Assembly: GCF_039523735.1 (NCBI RefSeq)
Contig: NZ_BAAAFW010000060.1
Coordinates: forward strand, 62,001 to 126,000
From: Tatumella punctata
Lineage (GTDB): Bacteria > Pseudomonadota > Gammaproteobacteria > Enterobacterales > Enterobacteriaceae
Direction: 5' to 3'
Length of the DNA: 64,000 nucleotides
Positions 17,355-26,592 of the stretch are shown in pieces (position 1 is the first letter of the stretch; every line of letters begins with the position of its first letter). Both the position numbers and the translations under genes were made by a program. Under the pieces are notes generated by a model, which ran no database searches, had not been told where the DNA came from, and was given only the letters and a program-made list of their open reading frames with translations.

Positions 17355-19397
17355 GTGAATATAATCGGTTATTTACAGAAAGTCGGGCGTGCACTGATGG
17401 TGCCGGTTGCAACCTTGCCCGCTGCCGCCATTCTGATGGGGGTAGGTTACTGGCTGGATCCGGATGCCTGGGGGGCAGGAAATGCGTTAGCTGCCCTGCT
17501 GATTAAATCCGGGTCGGCAATTATTGATAATATGTCAGTGTTATTTGCTATCGGGGTAGCCTATGGTTTATCGAAAGACAAAGATGGCTCTGCCGCATTA
17601 ACCGGGTTTGTCGGCTTCCTGGTGGTGACGACGCTGTGTTCACCGGCCGCCGTCTCAATGATACAAAAGATCCCTGTTGACCAGGTTCCTGCGGCTTTCG
17701 GAAAAATTAATAATCAGTTTGTCGGTATACTGGTCGGGATCCTTTCAGCAGAAGTCTATAACCGTTTCAGCCATGTGGAATTACCCAAAGCTCTGTCTTT
17801 TTTCAGTGGCCGACGGCTGGTGCCGATCCTGGTATCGTTTCTGATGATTGTGGTAGCCTTTTTACTGATGTATATCTGGCCGGTGATCTTTGGTGTGCTG
17901 GTCTCTTTTGGCGAACATATCCAGAAACTGGGGGCGGCAGGCGCAGGGATCTATGCCTTTTTTAACCGTTTACTGATTCCGGTCGGTTTGCACCATGCGC
18001 TGAATTCTGTGTTCTGGTTTGATGTGGCCGGTATTAACGATATCCCTAAATTTCTCGGCGGCGCTGAATCTATTGCCAACGGAACCGGCATTGTCGGTAT
18101 TACCGGGCGTTATCAGGCGGGTTTCTTTCCGGTGATGATGTTTGGTTTACCCGGTGCTGCGCTGGCTATCTGGCAGTGTGCTCGCCCGGAAAACCGTGCC
18201 AAAGTCGGCAGTATTATGCTGGCCGCGGCTTTCGCTGCATTTTTCACCGGTATTACCGAACCTCTTGAATTTTCATTTATGTTTGTTGCCCCGGTGCTGT
18301 ATCTGATACATGCCGTGCTGACCGGTATTTCGGTCTTTATTGCTGCATCTATGCACTGGATTGCCGGATTCGGTTTCAGTGCCGGACTGGTGGACCTGGT
18401 CTTGTCGACCCGTAATCCGCTGGCGACACACTGGTATATGTTGATCCCTCAGGGACTGGTGTTCTTTGTTATCTACTACGTTGTTTTCCGGTTCACTATT
18501 CTGAAATTTAATCTGAAAACACCGGGCCGTGAACTGGCGGTCAGTGGTGATGAATCAGATGGTTATGATGAAGATATTGAGCCTGCTGACAGTAAAGCAT
18601 CAGCCACGGAGACTCTGGCAAGGCGTTATATTGGTGCTGTCGGAGGTTCAGATAATCTGACGGCCATTGATGCCTGCATTACGCGCCTGCGTCTTAATGT
18701 TGCCGACGCTGAGCGGGTGAATGATTCGCTGGCCAAAAAACTGGGGGCGGCCGGGGTGATCCGTCTGAATAAACAAAGTGTCCAGATTGTGGTCGGAACC
18801 CAGGCCGAAAGCATCGCCAGGGCAATGAAAAAGGTACTGGAAAAAGGGCCGGTACCGGCGGCTGGTACTCCGGAGCCTGCAGCCCGCAAAGCAGCAGAAA
18901 ACACACCGCAACAGGCCACCCGTAACAGCACTCAGCCAGTTGTTGCGACTCTGGTGGCACCGGTCAGCGGTAAAGTTGTGGCGATTGAAGACGTTCCCGA
19001 TGAGGCATTTGCTTCTAAGGCGGTCGGCGATGGTCTGGCAATCCTGCCATCAGGCAGTACGGTGGTCTCTCCGCTCAGTGGCACAGTCGTCAAAATATTT
19101 GCCACGCACCATGCCTTCTGTCTGGAGTCAGAGTGCGGTGCGGAAGTTGTGGTACATATGGGGCTGGATACGGTGGCACTGGAAGGAAACGGCTTCCGTT
19201 GTCTGATCACGGAAGGTGACAGCGTGGTTGCCGGGCAGCCGATACTGGAAATGGATCTCGATTACCTGAATAGCCATGCGCGGTCGATGATAAGCCCTGT
19301 GGTTATCAGTAATATTGATGATTACAGCGGGCTGACCCTGCTGGCCGGTGAGACAGTAGTAGCAGGAGAAACGGAGATTTATCAGATAAAAGGCTGA
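17355..19397 (+). CDS. nagE: PTS N-acetylglucosamine transporter, EIICBA
   Basis: Imports GlcNAc and phosphorylates it to GlcNAc-6-P at the inner membrane. Domains: EIIC membrane domain (about 1-390; FFPVMMFGLPGAALA, FTGITEPLEF), EIIB (about 415-495) with phosphorylated Cys441 in DACITRLRL, and EIIA (about 535-680) with phosphorylated His601 in VVVHMGLDT. It starts with GTG after GGGGAG. The 680 residues exceed the 648 of E. coli NagE; the extra length is mainly in the EIIC domain and the linkers, and the EIIC sequence is clearly diverged from E. coli. Divergent from nagBACD. Confidence 0.95.
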   Translation: MNIIGYLQKVGRALMVPVATLPAAAILMGVGYWLDPDAWGAGNALAALLIKSGSAIIDNMSVLFAIGVAYGLSKDKDGSAALTGFVGFLVVTTLCSPAAVSMIQKIPVDQVPAAFGKINNQFVGILVGILSAEVYNRFSHVELPKALSFFSGRRLVPILVSFLMIVVAFLLMYIWPVIFGVLVSFGEHIQKLGAAGAGIYAFFNRLLIPVGLHHALNSVFWFDVAGINDIPKFLGGAESIANGTGIVGITGRYQAGFFPVMMFGLPGAALAIWQCARPENRAKVGSIMLAAAFAAFFTGITEPLEFSFMFVAPVLYLIHAVLTGISVFIAASMHWIAGFGFSAGLVDLVLSTRNPLATHWYMLIPQGLVFFVIYYVVFRFTILKFNLKTPGRELAVSGDESDGYDEDIEPADSKASATETLARRYIGAVGGSDNLTAIDACITRLRLNVADAERVNDSLAKKLGAAGVIRLNKQSVQIVVGTQAESIARAMKKVLEKGPVPAAGTPEPAARKAAENTPQQATRNSTQPVVATLVAPVSGKVVAIEDVPDEAFASKAVGDGLAILPSGSTVVSPLSGTVVKIFATHHAFCLESECGAEVVVHMGLDTVALEGNGFRCLITEGDSVVAGQPILEMDLDYLNSHARSMISPVVISNIDDYSGLTLLAGETVVAGETEIYQIKG

Positions 19398-19417
19398 TTT
19401 TTCCCGGACGATCATCA

Positions 19418-19443
19418 GGCAGGAAGTCATTCCTGCCTTTTTT
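19418..19443 (+). terminator. Rho-independent terminator of nagE
   Basis: GGCAGGAA-GTCA-TTCCTGCC stem-loop followed by six T residues, 20 bases after the nagE stop. Confidence 0.9.
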
Positions 19444-19546
19444 ATCTTTGTTTATCAACTAACGGTTGTTTCCCGGTGTCGCTTTGTGGATCATATCCGG
19501 TAACTTTATGGGTAATCACCCTGATCTACGTACTGAGGAAATTGAG

Positions 19547-21214
19547 ATGAGTGAGGCTGAAGCCCGCCCAACGAACTTTATTCGCCAGATTATTGATGAA
19601 GATCTGGCGAGCGGTAAGCACAACACGGTGCATACCCGTTTTCCACCCGAACCTAACGGCTACCTGCACATTGGGCATGCGAAATCTATCTGCCTGAACT
19701 TTGGTATTGCACAGGACTATCAGGGGCAATGTAATTTACGCTTTGATGACACCAACCCGGTCAAAGAAGACGTGGAGTTTGTCGAGTCGATTAAACGTGA
19801 TGTGCAATGGCTGGGATATCAGTGGGATGGTCAGATCCACTATTCTTCAGACTATTTTGAACAGTTGTATCAGTACGCGATGGAACTGATTCAGAAAGGC
19901 CTGGCTTACGTGGATGAGCTTTCTCCGGAACAAATCCGTGAATACCGTGGTTCACTGACATCAGCGGGTAAAAACAGTCCTTACCGTGACCGCAGCACGG
20001 CAGAAAACCAGGCATTATTTGAGAAAATGCGCAACGGTGAGTTTGCTGAAGGGACGGCCTGCCTGCGCGCTAAAATCGATATGGCATCCAGTTTTATGGT
20101 CATGCGTGACCCGGTGCTGTACCGGATTAAATTTGCTGAGCATCACCAGACCGGTAATGCATGGTGCATTTATCCGATGTATGACTTTACTCACTGTATT
20201 TCCGATGCGCTGGAAGGGATTACCCATTCACTCTGTACTCTGGAGTTCCAGGATAACCGCCGGTTGTATGACTGGGTACTGGACAATATTTCGATTGAAA
20301 GTCACCCGCGTCAGTACGAATTTTCCCGCCTGAATCTCGAATATGCGGTGATGTCGAAACGTAAACTGACACAGCTGGTGGCCGAAAATATTGTGGAAGG
20401 CTGGGACGACCCGCGCATGCTGACTGTTTCAGGCCTGCGTCGTCGGGGTTACACCGCGGCTTCTGTACGTGAGTTTTGCCGTCGTATCGGGGTAACCAAA
20501 CAGGACAATATTGTTGAAATGGCCTCGCTGGAGTCCTGTATTCGTGATGATTTAAATGAAAATGCACCGCGGGCGATGGCGGTCCTTGACCCGGTTCGTG
20601 TCGTGTTGGAAAACCTGGCGGAAGGTCACACGGAAGTGTTATCGATGCCTAATCATCCGAACCGCCCGGAGATGGGAAGCCGTGAAGTGGTGTTTAGCCG
20701 TGAGGTTTGGATTGACCGTGCTGATTTCCGTGAAGAAGCCAACAAACATTATAAACGTCTGGTGACAGGTAAAGAGGTTCGTCTGCGCAATGCCTATGTG
20801 ATAAAAGCTGAGCGGGTGGAAAAAGACGAGGCGGGTAATATCACGACTATTTATTGCCAGTGCGATACGGAGACGCTGAGCAAAGATCCTGCCGACGGAC
20901 GTAAAGTTAAAGGTGTGATCCACTGGGTATCGGTAACCGCCGGTGTGCCTGCTGAATTCCGTTTGTATGATCGCCTGTTCAGTGTCGCTAATCCCGGAGC
21001 AGAAGACGATTTCCTGTCAACGATTAACCCTGAATCGCTGGAAATTCGCCATGGCTATGCGGAACAGAGCCTGCAAAATGCAGTCGCTTCTTTCTCGTAT
21101 CAGTTTGAGCGGGAAGGTTATTTCTGTGCTGATACTGTGTATTCCTGTCCTGAAAAGCTGGTTTTTAACCGCACCGTCGGACTTCGGGATACCTGGGCTA
21201 AAGCCGGTTCCTGA
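19547..21214 (+). CDS. glnS: Glutaminyl-tRNA synthetase
   Basis: Class Ic synthetase charging tRNA-Gln. HIGH is present in PPEPNGYLHIGH and the KMSKS equivalent in VMSKRK; DDTNP and TGNAWCIYPMYDF are family signatures. The open frame begins at 19466, but the conserved MSEAEARPTNFIRQIIDEDL begins at the ATG at 19547, preceded by GAGG, giving 555 residues (E. coli 554). Its substrates are encoded in the tRNA-Gln cluster 9 kb away. Confidence 0.97.
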   Translation: MSEAEARPTNFIRQIIDEDLASGKHNTVHTRFPPEPNGYLHIGHAKSICLNFGIAQDYQGQCNLRFDDTNPVKEDVEFVESIKRDVQWLGYQWDGQIHYSSDYFEQLYQYAMELIQKGLAYVDELSPEQIREYRGSLTSAGKNSPYRDRSTAENQALFEKMRNGEFAEGTACLRAKIDMASSFMVMRDPVLYRIKFAEHHQTGNAWCIYPMYDFTHCISDALEGITHSLCTLEFQDNRRLYDWVLDNISIESHPRQYEFSRLNLEYAVMSKRKLTQLVAENIVEGWDDPRMLTVSGLRRRGYTAASVREFCRRIGVTKQDNIVEMASLESCIRDDLNENAPRAMAVLDPVRVVLENLAEGHTEVLSMPNHPNRPEMGSREVVFSREVWIDRADFREEANKHYKRLVTGKEVRLRNAYVIKAERVEKDEAGNITTIYCQCDTETLSKDPADGRKVKGVIHWVSVTAGVPAEFRLYDRLFSVANPGAEDDFLSTINPESLEIRHGYAEQSLQNAVASFSYQFEREGYFCADTVYSCPEKLVFNRTVGLRDTWAKAGS

Positions 21215-21240
21215 ATCGGATGACTGAAATAACGGGAAAA

Positions 21241-21266
21241 ACGCCACGCTTGTGGCGTTTTTTTTT
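21241..21266 (+). terminator. Rho-independent terminator of glnS
   Basis: ACGCCAC-GCTT-GTGGCGT followed by a run of nine T residues. Confidence 0.92.
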
Positions 21267-21391
21267 GGATTGAAATAACCTATTATTATTTTAACGCTCT
21301 TACCATTATTGCTTATTTTCGATAATTATATCTTCCTGATTTTTTTTATTTTTAACATATATTCTTTTTGTGAACTTTATCATGCATTTGA

Positions 21392-21408
21392 TATTTCACG
21401 CGGAAATA
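21392..21408. promoter_or_regulatory. Putative NagC/Mlc-type operator upstream of chiP
   Basis: TATTTC-ACGCG-GAAATA is a perfect 6-bp dyad about 130 bases upstream of chiP. It resembles the TATTT-gap-AAATA layout of NagC/Mlc operators, and chiP is NagC-controlled in E. coli. A second TTCG-N5-CGAA dyad follows at 21418-21430. Confidence 0.45.
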
Positions 21409-21417
21409 GCTTGATAA

Positions 21418-21430
21418 TTCGCGTCACGAA
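21418..21430. promoter_or_regulatory. Second dyad upstream of chiP
   Basis: TTCG-CGTCA-CGAA with AT-rich flanks, 26 bp downstream of the first dyad. Possibly a second NagC half of the chiP control region. Confidence 0.3.
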
Positions 21431-21539
21431 AAATATTCTGAAGCCGATGAATAACGTTGTGCAGGGAAGATATGCTGTTATCACTGTAATTATTTAATCA
21501 TTTTACTGTTGAATATTACTATCGGGAAGGATCCGCGAT

Positions 21540-22934
21540 ATGTCTGAGTATACCCGTAACTATAAAGTATTAACTCTGTCGTTACTGATGACAGGCAGTT
21601 ATTTCGTTTTATCACCGGAGGTGAATGGGGCAGGTTTTATTGATGACAGTCAGCTGAATGGTAATGTTTATTATTGGCAGCGGGAGAGAGACCGTAAGGA
21701 TATTGCTTCTGGAAAATATAAAACAAATCTTGCGCATGGTACATGGAACGGTAATCTGGACTTCTCTTCGGGTTATGCGGCGGATATCATCGGTATTGAT
21801 GTTGCAGCCTTCACTGCGATAGAAATGACGGAGTCCGGTGACAGCAGCCATCCGAACGAAATTGCTTTTTCATCGAGTAATAAAGCCTATTCTGAAGACT
21901 GGAGCGGTGATAAAAGCGGGATTAGTTTATATAAAGCCGCATTAAAAATGAAATACGGTCCCTTTAAATTACGTGCCGGATATATTCAGCCAGAAGGCCA
22001 GACATTACTGGCACCACACTGGAGTCTGTTACCGGGTACCTATCAGGGCGCAGAGGCTGAAGCTGCTTTCGATTATGCAGACTACGGAGCTCTCAAATTT
22101 TCTTATATGTGGACCAACCGCTATAAGTCACCGTGGCATATCGAAATGGACCGTTTTTACAAAAATGATCGCCGTTCCAGAGTCGCATACCTGCACTCAC
22201 TGGGGGCTAAGTATGATTTCAAAAATGGTTTGTTACTGGAAGCCGCTTATGGTGAAGCCAGAAATTATATCAGTCAGTATTTTTTGAAAACCAGCTATAG
22301 CGTTGACCTTGCCGGTTCGCCGTTACACAGCAGTTATCAGTTTTATGGTTCCCGGAATAAATCTCAGCAACAAGGGGCGAACCAGGTGTATGACGGAATG
22401 GCGTGGCTACAGGCTGTAACCTTTGGTTATCGTGTCGGTCAGGTCGATTTACGTCTGGAAGCCACCAGTGTAAAAGCCGCAGGCAGGCAGGGATATTTTC
22501 TGCAACGCATGACCCAGACCTATTCCTCGTCTAATGGCCGGCTGGATGTGTGGTGGGATAACCGTTCTGACTTTAACGCCAACGGTGAAAAAGCAGTATT
22601 CCTTAGTGCGATGTATGACCTCAGCCGCTGGCAACTTCCGGGCTGGGCGGTAGGCGCATCGGTTGCTTATGGCTGGAATGCGAAGCCGTCCTCTGTCAAT
22701 GAGGCTGCAGATAGCTGGTATTTCTCCGGGAATAAAATAAAGGAATCCTCCTGGAGTCTGGATGGGATTTATACCGTACAGCAGGGGCGTGCTAAAGGAA
22801 CATTATTTAAATTGCACTTTACACAATACAGCAATCACTCTGATATACCCAGTTATTCCGGGGGTTACGGAAATATGTTTCAGGATGAGCGTGATGTGAA
22901 ATTTATCATGATGGTACCTTTTAATATTATTTAA
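21540..22934 (+). CDS. chiP: Chitoporin, OprD-family outer-membrane porin
   Basis: Outer-membrane channel for chitin oligosaccharides. The signal sequence covers about residues 1-31 and ends in VNGAGFIDD. The mature part has many aromatic-rich alternating strands and ends in phenylalanine-containing FNII, typical of a barrel. Long blocks match E. coli ChiP (YYWQRERDRKD, GYIQPEGQTLLAPHWS, MTQTYSSSNGRLDVWWDNRS); 464 residues compare with 468. GGAAGGAT precedes the ATG. First gene of chiP-chiQ-chitobiase. The leader region has NagC-like dyads; a ChiX small-RNA pairing site of the E. coli type was not apparent. Confidence 0.95.
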   Translation: MSEYTRNYKVLTLSLLMTGSYFVLSPEVNGAGFIDDSQLNGNVYYWQRERDRKDIASGKYKTNLAHGTWNGNLDFSSGYAADIIGIDVAAFTAIEMTESGDSSHPNEIAFSSSNKAYSEDWSGDKSGISLYKAALKMKYGPFKLRAGYIQPEGQTLLAPHWSLLPGTYQGAEAEAAFDYADYGALKFSYMWTNRYKSPWHIEMDRFYKNDRRSRVAYLHSLGAKYDFKNGLLLEAAYGEARNYISQYFLKTSYSVDLAGSPLHSSYQFYGSRNKSQQQGANQVYDGMAWLQAVTFGYRVGQVDLRLEATSVKAAGRQGYFLQRMTQTYSSSNGRLDVWWDNRSDFNANGEKAVFLSAMYDLSRWQLPGWAVGASVAYGWNAKPSSVNEAADSWYFSGNKIKESSWSLDGIYTVQQGRAKGTLFKLHFTQYSNHSDIPSYSGGYGNMFQDERDVKFIMMVPFNII

Positions 22935-22954
22935 TTCCCGTAAAAGGACGGATT

Positions 22955-23152
22955 ATGAAGTATTTACTGTGCTTTTTTATCGTATCAGGCCTGGCCGGGT
23001 GTCAGGCATCAATAAAAAAACCACTTAATAATAATATGGAAACTGTCAGTCCGCGTGATTATCAGGCCTGTATTAATACCCTGAAAAGCGGTGATGATGA
23101 AGACTCTGTTATTCGTTGCCAGCGTATTACTAATGAAATAAGAAAAAATTAA
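22955..23152 (+). CDS. chiQ: Small lipoprotein ChiQ-like
   Basis: A 65-residue protein with a lipoprotein signal (MKYLLCFFIVSGLAGCQ; lipobox LAGC, lipidated Cys near 16) and a short polar mature part containing two further cysteines (DYQACINTLK, VIRCQRIT). Position between chiP and the chitobiase matches E. coli chiQ/ybfN, and YQACIN is reminiscent of it, but the E. coli protein is longer (about 108 residues). The family function is unknown. AAAGGA lies upstream of the ATG. Confidence 0.75.
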   Translation: MKYLLCFFIVSGLAGCQASIKKPLNNNMETVSPRDYQACINTLKSGDDEDSVIRCQRITNEIRKN

Positions 23153-23183
23153 TTAAATTAACATAATGAATTAAGGACGACTC

Positions 23184-25844
23184 ATGAAATATACCCGAAA
23201 ACATGTGTTAGCCGGTATAGTCAGTGCTTTGCTGTTATGCAGTACGGCTACCGCCAGTCAGATGACTATCGATAAAATAAGTCAGTTTGGTGTGAAGTTT
23301 TCAGTACAGGATAATCTGGCCGCGACCAATGGTATTGACTGTGCCGCCCTGGGCGGCGACTGGGGATCCTGTTACCGTGCCTCTATCACACTGACTAATC
23401 CCGGAGAAGCGCTGAATGACAAAGACTGGACCATTTATTTCTCCAGTATTCGACAGATTCTGTCCGTCGGGAATGATCAGTTTAAAATCACGCATCTGGT
23501 GGGGGATTTACACAAGATAGAACCCACGGATAAATTTCGTGGCTTTCCGGCCAGGCAGTCAGTGGTTTTGCCATTGATCAATGAATACTGGCAGGTTTCT
23601 GTCAGTGATGTATTGCCGCGCTGGTATGTCACTTCTGGCGGAGCAACCCCGAAGGTGATCCGTGTCACGGATACTGAAGATCTGCAGCAGATCACCGACA
23701 TCCCGTCGGGCCAGTGGCGTCGCAGCCCGACCGATGCCAATATCCTGATGACTGCAGAAAATCGTTACCTGAAAAATAAGTCTGTCCGGTTAATCAGCCG
23801 CCAGCAACTGCGTGGTCAGATTATCCCCACCCCGCAACAAGTGGATATACGGCAGGGAAATGTCAGCCTGAAACAAGGGGTTGTACTTAGTCTCGGGGCA
23901 TTACCGGCAGACAGTGCACAGGTGATTCACCGGGCATTTGAAGCGGCGGGGGTCCGGACCGGTGAAGGGTATCCGGTGAGCACCCGCATTGTCCCCGCTG
24001 ATTTTACCGGTGAGGCAATAAAACAAGGGGCATACCGGCTGGATGTTTCGGCAGATAAAACCGTGATTACCGGTTACGATCCGCAAGGCGTATTTTATGG
24101 CCTTCAGTCATTATTGCAATTAATCCCGCCGCAGGGTGACCCGCTGATACCGGAAATTCGCATACAGGATGCGCCGCGCTTTGCGTATCGTGGAATATTT
24201 ATTGATGTCGCCAGGAACTTTCATTCTAAAGCCGCGATCCTGCGGACTCTGGCTCAAATGTCTGCCTATAAACTCAATACTCTGCATCTGCATCTGAGTG
24301 ACGATGAAGGCTGTCGACTGGAAATCCCCGGTTTACCTGAGCTGACGCAGGTCGGGGCCAGCCGTTGCCATGACCTCAGTGAAACCCGCTGTTTGCTACC
24401 GCAACTCGGCTCCGGCCCGGATACCGGTACCAATGGCAGCGGATTCTTCAGCCGTGAAGATTACCTGGAAATACTGAGATATGCGAAAGCCAGACAAATA
24501 ACGGTGATCCCTGAAATCGATATGCCAGCCCATGCCCGGGCGGCAGTGATTTCGATGGAAGCCCGTTATAAAAAACTGATGGCGGAAGGTAAAACCAGAG
24601 AGGCGAATGAATATCGTCTTCAGGATGCCGGGGATAACTCGCAGGTGACCACAGTACAGTTTTATGATCGTACCAGTTTTGTTAATCCCTGCCTGCCTTC
24701 TTCGCGGCGTTTTACTGATAAAGTCATGTCGGAAATTATCAGTATGCATAAAGACGCCGGGCAACCGTTACAGCGCTGGCATTTCGGGGGGGATGAAGCC
24801 AAAAATATCTATCTCGGGGCCGGATATACGGATAAGGCTAATCCTGAACCGGGTAAAGGTCAGCGGGATATGCGGTTGCAGGATCATCCGTGGCAGAAAT
24901 CAGCAAGTTGCAATAAATTACTGCAATCCGGTGCCGTTGCGGATCTCACCCATTTACCTGGCTGGTTTGCATTGCAGGTCAGCCAGCTGGCCAAATCTCA
25001 CGGGCTGAAGGGTATTCAGGCCTGGCAGGACGGACTGAAAGAAATCAGTGATAACCGTCAGTTTAGTACCAGAGATAATCTGGTGAATTTCTGGGATACC
25101 CTCTATTGGGGGGGCGTCAGTTCAGTCAATGACTGGGCGAATAAAGGTTATCGGGTGATTGTATCTAATCCTGATTATCTTTATCTGGATATGCCCTATG
25201 AAGTGAATCCTCAGGAACCCGGCTATTACTGGGCAACCCGTTTCACTGATGAGCGGAAGATCTTCAGTTTCGCGCCGGATAACCTGCCACAAAATGCAGA
25301 AACATCTACGGACCGTGATGGTAACAGCTTTGCGGCCAATTCTGCCGGTCACTGGCCGGGGGCTTATGGTATGTCAGCACAGGTCTGGAGTGAAATAGTG
25401 CGTACCGATCAGCAGATGGAGTACCGGTTATACCCACGGTTATTTTCCGTGGCAGAGCGGGCCTGGCATAAAGCTGACTGGGAATTACCGTATAAACAGG
25501 ACCAGTATTTTGAAAAAGGGAAAACACAGCATGTCGATCAGCAACGGCTGGATAATGACTGGCAGCGCTTTGCTAATCTTTTGGGACAGTCAGCCCTGAT
25601 ACGGCTGGATACGGCCGGTATAAATTACCGTATACCTGTGCCCGGCGCGGTGATCATCAACGGCACTCTGCAGGCTAACACTGCTTTACCCGGGGTCGCT
25701 ATTGAATATTCCGTCGATGGTGGTCAGCAATGGCTACCGTATAACAGTCTGAAAGCTCCTGCGGTGGCCGGTAACGTACTGGTCAGATCCGTCAGCCCTG
25801 ACGGTAAACGCTTTAGTCCTTCAGTAGCTCCGGTGGCCGGATAA
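23184..25844 (+). CDS. Exported chitobiase (beta-N-acetylhexosaminidase, GH20)
   Basis: Cleaves chitobiose and short chitin oligomers to GlcNAc outside the cytoplasm. A signal peptide (about residues 1-24) precedes a carbohydrate-binding N-terminal domain (about 30-180), a GH20 small domain, the GH20 TIM barrel with catalytic Asp-Glu in HFGGDEAKN, and a C-terminal Ig-like domain. The sequence aligns along its whole length with Serratia marcescens chitobiase (885 aa; 886 here). One oddity: the conserved barrel motif DDEGWR reads DDEGCR, with Cys at residue 377. AAGGA precedes the ATG. No E. coli counterpart exists at this locus. It probably belongs to the chiP operon and supplies GlcNAc to NagE. 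Confidence 0.93.
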   Translation: MKYTRKHVLAGIVSALLLCSTATASQMTIDKISQFGVKFSVQDNLAATNGIDCAALGGDWGSCYRASITLTNPGEALNDKDWTIYFSSIRQILSVGNDQFKITHLVGDLHKIEPTDKFRGFPARQSVVLPLINEYWQVSVSDVLPRWYVTSGGATPKVIRVTDTEDLQQITDIPSGQWRRSPTDANILMTAENRYLKNKSVRLISRQQLRGQIIPTPQQVDIRQGNVSLKQGVVLSLGALPADSAQVIHRAFEAAGVRTGEGYPVSTRIVPADFTGEAIKQGAYRLDVSADKTVITGYDPQGVFYGLQSLLQLIPPQGDPLIPEIRIQDAPRFAYRGIFIDVARNFHSKAAILRTLAQMSAYKLNTLHLHLSDDEGCRLEIPGLPELTQVGASRCHDLSETRCLLPQLGSGPDTGTNGSGFFSREDYLEILRYAKARQITVIPEIDMPAHARAAVISMEARYKKLMAEGKTREANEYRLQDAGDNSQVTTVQFYDRTSFVNPCLPSSRRFTDKVMSEIISMHKDAGQPLQRWHFGGDEAKNIYLGAGYTDKANPEPGKGQRDMRLQDHPWQKSASCNKLLQSGAVADLTHLPGWFALQVSQLAKSHGLKGIQAWQDGLKEISDNRQFSTRDNLVNFWDTLYWGGVSSVNDWANKGYRVIVSNPDYLYLDMPYEVNPQEPGYYWATRFTDERKIFSFAPDNLPQNAETSTDRDGNSFAANSAGHWPGAYGMSAQVWSEIVRTDQQMEYRLYPRLFSVAERAWHKADWELPYKQDQYFEKGKTQHVDQQRLDNDWQRFANLLGQSALIRLDTAGINYRIPVPGAVIINGTLQANTALPGVAIEYSVDGGQQWLPYNSLKAPAVAGNVLVRSVSPDGKRFSPSVAPVAG

Positions 25845-25861
25845 CAGAGGGAAGGGCAGAT

Positions 25862-25890
25862 AAAAAAACCCGCAATTTGCGGGTTTTTTA
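25862..25890. terminator. Bidirectional terminator between chitobiase and fur
   Basis: Seven A residues, CCCGCA-ATT-TGCGGG, then a T-run. It works for the chitobiase transcript on the plus strand and for fur on the minus strand. Confidence 0.85.
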
Positions 25891-25954
25891 TCTGTAAGAC
25901 TATGACGGTAAACATCCGTCATCAGATAACAGTTACAACCTGAACAGGGCCGGG

Positions 25955-26401
25955 TTATTTATCGTTATGTAATGAATCATCTTCGCGGCAGTCACCTTCT
26001 GTACAGTGACCATACAGATAAAGACTATGGTTAGTTAGCTTAATACCAAACCGGGTTGCGATTTCACGCTGGCGTTGTTCAATTGACTCATCACTGAACT
26101 CAATCACTCTGCCGCAATCCAGGCAGATCAGGTGGTCATGATGTTGCTGCTGAGTCAATTCAAAAACTGACTTACCGCCTTCGAAGTTGTGACGGGTAAC
26201 GATGCCCGCATCATCAAACTGGTTAAGCACACGGTAAACGGTGGCCAGACCAATTTCTTCACCCATATCGATCAGGCGTTTATACAAGTCTTCCGCACTG
26301 ACATGGTGGCATTCTGGTTCCTGAAGCACTTCCAGAATTTTCAGTCTTGGAAGGGTAACTTTCAGGCCAGCCTTCTTCAATGCGGAGTTGTTGTCAGTCA
26401 T
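25955..26401 (-). CDS. fur: Ferric uptake regulator
   Basis: Iron-responsive dimeric repressor. N-terminal winged helix (PRLKILEVLQ, HVSAEDLYKRL, GLATVYRVLNQFDDAG) and C-terminal metal domain with HHDHLICLDCGRVIEF and the second Cys pair in HCTEGDCRED. At 148 residues it equals E. coli. AGGA lies upstream of the ATG. It lies downstream of fldA in the same direction, as in E. coli, separated here by a structured 325-bp gap. A start for the E. coli upstream peptide uof is not evident. Confidence 0.97.
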   Translation of the reverse strand: MTDNNSALKKAGLKVTLPRLKILEVLQEPECHHVSAEDLYKRLIDMGEEIGLATVYRVLNQFDDAGIVTRHNFEGGKSVFELTQQQHHDHLICLDCGRVIEFSDESIEQRQREIATRFGIKLTNHSLYLYGHCTEGDCREDDSLHNDK

Positions 26402-26487
26402 GCAGTTTATGTCCTGTTACTTTTGAAAAATGACTTTGGCAAGAAGCCCTGAAGTTTGTTAGATAATGACCTTATAATTGTTAGTCC

Positions 26488-26493
26488 ATTATA
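26488..26493 (-). promoter_or_regulatory. Possible -10 element of the fur promoter
   Basis: Perfect TATAAT on the minus strand, about 87 bases upstream of the fur start. The best -35 at 17 bases is TTTCAA, which is poor, so the promoter may need an activator or be weak. Confidence 0.4.
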
Positions 26494-26592
26494 GGACTGA
26501 TACACCAAAATTGAAACTACAGACCTGAAAACAACGCACCAATAACACTTCAATAAAGTGTTTTACTGTGCTCAGGTCCGGTGCATCAACTC

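Noticed and set aside
21267..21539. Short frame of 62 residues between glnS and chiP
   Set aside because: AT-rich composition, no ribosome binding site and no resemblance to a known protein; it overlaps the putative chiP control dyads.
26402..26490. Upstream peptide uof before fur
   Set aside because: The frame that would end across the fur start (HD then TGA) is open for about 26 codons but contains no ATG, GTG or TTG start, so the peptide is not supported.
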